Positions 6,626 through 9,337 of a DNA stretch of 9,337 nucleotides are shown piece after piece (the first letter of the stretch is position 1; each line of letters starts with the position of its first letter). The DNA is taken from the NCBI GenBank assembly GCA_964370115.1, contig CAYJIA010000067.1:1-9337 (forward strand). The letters are read 5' to 3'. The notes under the pieces were generated by a model. It worked only from the letters and a program-made list of their open reading frames with translations. It made no database searches and was not told the origin of the DNA. This DNA comes from SIG603 sp964370115. GTDB lineage: Bacteria; Bacillota; Clostridia; Oscillospirales; Acutalibacteraceae. A program made the position numbers and the translations under genes.

Positions 6626-7189
6626 ATGTCAATGATAGGAAAAGAAGTGGCGAATTTTAAAGTGCAAAGCTATATCGAAAACAGTTTCAAAGAAGTAACT
6701 AAAGAGAATATTTTAGGTAAGTGGAGTGTGTTTTTCTTTTATCCAGCAGACTTTACATTTGTTTGCCCAACAGAGCTTGAAGACTTGGCAAATAAATATG
6801 AAGATTTTAAAGCTGTAAACTGCGAAATATATTCTGTGTCTTGTGACACTCATTTTGTGCACAAGGCTTGGCACGATGCGTCGGATACAATTAAAAAAAT
6901 TGCATATCCAATGCTTGCCGACCCTACAGGCGCGCTGGCTCGTGACTTTGATGTCATGATAGAAGAGGCAGGACTTGCAGAGAGAGGTACATTTGTAGTA
7001 AATCCTGAGGGCAAAATTGTAGCCTATGAAGTTCTAGCTGGCAACGTTGGCAGAAATGCAGACGAGCTTTTCAGAAGAGTTCAAGCTTTACAATTTGTTG
7101 CCGAGCACGGCGACGAAGTTTGCCCAGCAAAATGGAAGCCAGGCGAAAAAACACTTAAACCAAGCCTTGACTTAGTTGGAATAATATAA
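6626..7189 (+). CDS. ahpC: Alkyl hydroperoxide reductase subunit C (typical 2-Cys peroxiredoxin)
   Basis: A 187-aa cytosolic peroxidase, the same length as well-studied AhpC proteins. It reduces H2O2, organic peroxides and possibly peroxynitrite. The peroxidatic cysteine is C47 in DFTFVCPTE (42-50). The resolving cysteine is C166 in DEVCPAKWKPG near the C-terminus, which places it with AhpC-class proteins that form an intersubunit disulfide. ERGTFVV carries the conserved active-site arginine region. Extra cysteines are at 66 and 73. The N-terminus MSMIGKEVANF resembles MSLIGKEV of Bacillus AhpC, so the first ATG, 8 nt after AGAGG, is preferred over the one 6 nt later. Its reductant is most likely the product of the next gene. 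The hairpin and T-run just after the stop may allow ahpC to be made in excess over its reductase. Confidence 0.97.
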   Translation: MSMIGKEVANFKVQSYIENSFKEVTKENILGKWSVFFFYPADFTFVCPTELEDLANKYEDFKAVNCEIYSVSCDTHFVHKAWHDASDTIKKIAYPMLADPTGALARDFDVMIEEAGLAERGTFVVNPEGKIVAYEVLAGNVGRNADELFRRVQALQFVAEHGDEVCPAKWKPGEKTLKPSLDLVGII

Positions 7190-7206
7190 AATAGTGCAGA
7201 TAAAAG

Positions 7207-7231
7207 CGGTGGATTTGTTCTGCCGTTTTTT
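7207..7231 (+). terminator. Probable internal terminator or attenuator between ahpC and the reductase gene
   Basis: Stem 7207-7213 with 7219-7225 (7 pairs, two of them G-U), 5-nt loop, then six T. It is weaker than the terminator at the cluster end and no separate promoter is obvious before the next gene, so partial readthrough is likely. GCAGA at 7196-7200 can pair with TCTGC at 7219-7223 and would break this stem, a possible alternative fold. Confidence 0.55.
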
Positions 7232-7260
7232 ATTTGAGTTAAAATTAAGAGGTGAATTAA

Positions 7261-8874
7261 ATGAAAAAGGATTTTTATGATGCAATTATTATAGGCGGCG
7301 GTCCAGCTGGACTTTCTGCCGCAATATATATGGCAAGGGCAAAGTACAAAACTTTAGTACTTGAAAAAAACAAGTTTGGCGGTCAGATAACTATAACATC
7401 TGAAGTTGTAAACTACCCTGGTGTATACCACACAAGTGGCGAAGAATTAACAAAAGAAATGCAAAGACAAGCTGCGGCATTTGGCGCTGAATTTTTGCTT
7501 TGCGATGTAAAAAGTTTTGATAAGAACGGTGAGTGCTTTACCTTAAAAACCGATAAAGGTGATTTTGACACTTTAGGTGTAATAATAGCAAGCGGAGCAT
7601 CGCCTAGAATGGTAGGTTTTAAAGGTGAAAGCAAATTTAAAGGCAGAGGTGTTGCATACTGTGCTACTTGTGACGGAGAATTTTTCACTGGAAAAGATAT
7701 TTATGTCGTGGGTAGTGGTTTTGCTGCTTGTGAAGAGAGCTTATTTCTAACAAGATTCGCAAAAAAAATATATATGGCAATTATAGGTGATGATTTCACC
7801 TGTACAGGTTCTGTTGTGGAAGAAGTTAAAGCACATGAAAAGATAGAGCTTCTTTATAACACAAGTGTAAAAGAAGTGTATGGTGAAAATTTTGTTAAAG
7901 GAATAGTGCTTAACAAAAACGGTGAAGAGCAAAATAAATCCGACGAAAACGGCATTGGTGTATTTGTGTTTGCAGGCTATGCGCCTGCAAGTGAAAATTT
8001 TGCCGACAGCATTAACCTTAATGAACAAAAATATATTATCACCGACGAAAACAGAAAAACTAATATTGACGGAGTTTATGCAGCAGGTGATATATGCATT
8101 AAAAATTTAAGGCAGGTTGTAACCGCAGTGTCAGACGGTGCAACTGCCGCCACATCTCTTGAAAAATATATTGCAGCCGAGTATGAGCGACTTGCGATAC
8201 CTAAAAGAGAATATAATCTGCCAAAAAAAGAAGAAAAATCGACTACCGCAAGCAAAGAAGATGACGGAGCATTTATTTCTGCCGAAATCAAAGAGCAACT
8301 AGCCCCTGTGTTCTCTCGCTTTGAGTCAGATATAAATCTAAAGTACAGACTTGATAAAAGAGATATATCTAATGAAGTTAAAGGCTTCATGTCCGAGTTT
8401 TCGGGGCTTAGTAAGAATGTTATTTGTCAAAAAGATGATAATTTAACGACTAAAGCACTTCCAAGCATTTCCATTTTTTCAAAAGATGAAAAGTATATGG
8501 GTGTGTCTTTTCACGGGGTACCAGGCGGACACGAATTTAATTCATTCGTAGTAGGACTCTACAACGCAGCAGGCCCAGGGCAGATGATATCAGAGGAAGA
8601 CACAGCAAGAATTAGAGCTATAGATAAAAAAATCAATATTGATTTAGCCGTGACACTTTCTTGCACAAACTGCCCAGAGCTCGTTATGGCAGTTGAGAGA
8701 GTTGCACTACTAAACAATAATATATGCCTCGATATTTACGACTTACCTCATTATGAAGACTTAAAATCAAAGCATAATATCATGAGTGTGCCTTGTATGA
8801 TAATAAATGCTGAGCTCGTGCATTTTGGAAAGAAAAACATTTCCGAGGTACTTGATATTTTAGAGAATGTATAA
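7261..8874 (+). CDS. Thioredoxin-reductase/AhpF-like flavoprotein with C-terminal AhpF-N-type double thioredoxin fold
   Basis: A 537-aa FAD disulfide reductase, the likely AhpC reductase. Residues 1-311 form a thioredoxin-reductase unit: FAD loop GGGPAG (12-17), redox pair C134-A-T-C137 before D138, pyridine-nucleotide loop GSGFAA (151-156), and second FAD motif GVYAAGDI (271-278). A charged linker (about 312-336) leads to two thioredoxin folds resembling the N-terminal domain of E. coli AhpF: GVPGGHEFNS (419-428), then SCTNCPELV with C468 and C471. So the AhpF parts are present in reverse order. Adjacency to ahpC matches the putative AhpF-homologue family I recall as TIGR03143. The HRRxxxR motif for NADPH is absent (I175, G176, T180 in place of the arginines), arguing for NADH or another donor. 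C512 follows the cis-proline (VPC). The start is set by AAGAGGTG 6 nt before ATG. A strong terminator follows the stop. Confidence 0.93.
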   Translation: MKKDFYDAIIIGGGPAGLSAAIYMARAKYKTLVLEKNKFGGQITITSEVVNYPGVYHTSGEELTKEMQRQAAAFGAEFLLCDVKSFDKNGECFTLKTDKGDFDTLGVIIASGASPRMVGFKGESKFKGRGVAYCATCDGEFFTGKDIYVVGSGFAACEESLFLTRFAKKIYMAIIGDDFTCTGSVVEEVKAHEKIELLYNTSVKEVYGENFVKGIVLNKNGEEQNKSDENGIGVFVFAGYAPASENFADSINLNEQKYIITDENRKTNIDGVYAAGDICIKNLRQVVTAVSDGATAATSLEKYIAAEYERLAIPKREYNLPKKEEKSTTASKEDDGAFISAEIKEQLAPVFSRFESDINLKYRLDKRDISNEVKGFMSEFSGLSKNVICQKDDNLTTKALPSISIFSKDEKYMGVSFHGVPGGHEFNSFVVGLYNAAGPGQMISEEDTARIRAIDKKINIDLAVTLSCTNCPELVMAVERVALLNNNICLDIYDLPHYEDLKSKHNIMSVPCMIINAELVHFGKKNISEVLDILENV

Positions 8875-8889
8875 TAAGCAAGGCACAAT

Positions 8890-8916
8890 AAGTACAAAAA
8901 GAGCTTACTTTTTTGT
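8890..8916 (+). other. Weak stem with T-run just after the reductase gene
   Basis: AAGTA can pair with TACTT across an 11-nt loop, followed by more T. It is much weaker than the terminator that follows and may only slow the polymerase. Confidence 0.2.
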
Positions 8917-8927
8917 TAAAGCAGTCT

Positions 8928-8963
8928 AAGAGCATTGGGTACATCTCCCCAATGCTCTTTTTT
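8928..8963 (+). terminator. Strong intrinsic terminator of the redox cluster
   Basis: A perfect 12-bp stem (8928-8939 with 8948-8959) with an 8-nt loop and a run of six T. It ends the flavodoxin-ahpC-reductase transcript about 50 nt after the last stop codon. Confidence 0.9.
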
Positions 8964-8975
8964 ATTATATTTAAT

Positions 8976-9005
8976 AAAAAAACACCCGACTAATCGAGTG
9001 CTTTT
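8976..9005 (-). terminator. Intrinsic terminator facing the redox cluster (minus strand)
   Basis: Minus-strand RNA gives AAAAGCACUCGA, loop UUAG, UCGGGUGUUUUU: a stem of up to 12 pairs counting two G-U wobbles, running into seven U. On the plus strand the same wobbles become A-C mismatches, so the minus orientation is favoured. It stops minus-strand transcription from the right before it enters the redox genes. Confidence 0.75.
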
Positions 9006-9223
9006 GGTTGAGACAAGCAGGACCAAACCCTCCCGGGTTCAATTCCCTCTAATCAAAAAAACTTCTTCATCAACCATCATTTGATAGCTTTCGCTTGCGT
9101 AAACTGAAACATTTAAAACGGCGAAAATTATGAAAAGTATTATTAGTTTTTCACTTACCGAATTTACAGCATAAGCTCGCTCGTAAAAAAACGAGCCTTT
9201 TTCCTTAGAAAAAAGCCCGTAAC
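9006..9223. other. Spacer between convergent units with no firm gene
   Basis: It contains a short stem AACCC-TCCC-GGGTT near 9017-9040 and a 6-bp hairpin GCTCGT-AAAAAA-ACGAGC (9179-9196) followed by five T on the plus strand, a weak terminator candidate. Apart from a doubtful minus-strand frame described separately, I see nothing else that can be supported. Confidence 0.4.
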
Positions 9224-9263
9224 CACCGAAAAAGATGTCATCGGCATTTTCTTCCGATGACAT
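9039..9263 (-). CDS. Doubtful small membrane or secreted ORF, possibly a gene relic
   Basis: A 74-codon open frame with no recognised family. Its centre reads SEKLIILFIIFAVLNVSVYA, a hydrophobic stretch ending in an AxA-like signal (VYA before SES), which looks like a signal peptide or single membrane span; a short acidic tail with DEEV follows. Against it: the only ATG lies inside the hairpin that terminates the tRNA transcript, no Shine-Dalgarno precedes it, and no alternative in-frame ATG is available before the hydrophobic part. In favour: a minus-strand terminator lies about 35 nt after the stop. It could be the remnant of a longer secreted-protein gene or pure chance. Confidence 0.2.
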   Translation of the reverse strand: MSSEENADDIFFGGYGLFSKEKGSFFYERAYAVNSVSEKLIILFIIFAVLNVSVYASESYQMMVDEEVFLIRGN

Positions 9264-9274
9264 CTTTTTTGGTG
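9224..9274 (-). terminator. Long bidirectional hairpin terminator after the tRNA gene
   Basis: Arms of 21 nt (9224-9244 and 9254-9274) are complementary at 20 of 21 positions, the remaining pair being G-U on the plus strand. The loop is 9 nt. The core GATGTCATCGG stem is flanked by A5 and T6 runs, so it can act in both directions. On the minus strand the stem begins shortly after the tRNA CCA end, making it the tRNA transcript's terminator. Confidence 0.8.
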
Positions 9275-9282
9275 TTTAATTA

Positions 9283-9337
9283 TGGCGGAGAAAGAGGGAT
9301 TTGAACCCTCGCGCCAGTTACCCGACCTACTCCCTTA
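9283..9337 (-). tRNA. tRNA-Ser, probably anticodon GCT (5' part outside window)
   Basis: Minus-strand 3' portion of a tRNA. CCA is encoded (9283-9285), discriminator G (9286), acceptor 3' strand UUUCUCC (9287-9293), T-arm GAGGG-UUCAAAU-CCCUC (9294-9310), a 19-nt long variable arm (9311-9329), and anticodon-stem 3' strand GGGAG (9330-9334). The last three window bases read UAA on the minus strand, fitting anticodon position 36 = U followed by two loop adenines. A long variable arm, G discriminator and GGAGAAA-type acceptor point to serine, and among serine anticodons ending in U only GCU fits. Confidence 0.85.

Noticed and set aside
7413..8390. Several open frames on the minus strand opposite the reductase gene
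   Set aside because: They lie fully within a well-identified gene on the other strand, lack ribosome sites and have no recognisable motifs.
9027..9052. GGGTTCAATTCCC on the plus strand looks like a tRNA T-arm
   Set aside because: The T-stem keeps only 3 of 5 pairs, the bases after it give acceptor strand TAATCAA, and no matching TTGATTA lies 70-90 nt upstream. It is not a tRNA, and I see too little to call a relic.
1..9337. CRISPR arrays, insertion sequences, integrase or phage genes
   Set aside because: No regularly spaced repeats, transposase or integrase motifs, or terminal inverted repeats were found; the only long direct repeat is the 34-nt paralogue end.

Overview
The window looks like chromosome of an AT-rich anaerobic Firmicute, probably class Clostridia. 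The evidence is low GC with strong Shine-Dalgarno sites (AGGAGG, GAGGG), a short-chain clostridial-type flavodoxin, an AhpC paired with a thioredoxin-reductase/AhpF hybrid instead of a classical AhpF, and a tRNA gene with encoded CCA. This placement is inferred from gene style; no marker gene is present.

Left two thirds (1-5813, minus strand): four tandem paralogous FtsX/MacB-type ABC transporter permeases, transcribed right to left as D (4290-5813), C (3018-4286), B (1505-3013) and A (1-1498). They are separated by only 3, 4 and 6 bp, and each downstream Shine-Dalgarno lies inside the last codons of the gene before it. A lacks only the last two bases of its presumed TAA stop. It ends in the same SD-bearing codons as B, so another gene probably starts just outside the window. 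No ABC ATPase is visible.

Divergent control region (5814-6176): a minus-strand promoter for the permeases with a Fur/PerR-like palindrome near its predicted start point, and a near-consensus plus-strand promoter for the redox genes followed at once by an 8-bp perfect inverted repeat.

Redox cluster (6177-8874, plus strand): flavodoxin, AhpC peroxiredoxin, and a 537-aa flavoprotein. The flavoprotein has a thioredoxin-reductase module at its N-terminus and an AhpF-N-terminal-type double thioredoxin-fold module at its C-terminus, the reverse of the enterobacterial AhpF order. A hairpin with a T-run lies between ahpC and the flavoprotein gene, and a strong terminator ends the cluster. The likely job is reduction of peroxides in an oxygen-sensitive cell: donor to FAD, to CATC, to SCTNC, to AhpC, to ROOH. 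The flavoprotein lacks the basic residues that bind the NADPH 2'-phosphate in thioredoxin reductase, so the donor is an open question (NADH, or a carrier such as the adjacent flavodoxin).

Right edge (8875-9337): convergent terminators, a doubtful 74-codon minus-strand frame, and the 3' part of a minus-strand tRNA gene that reads best as tRNA-Ser(GCT).
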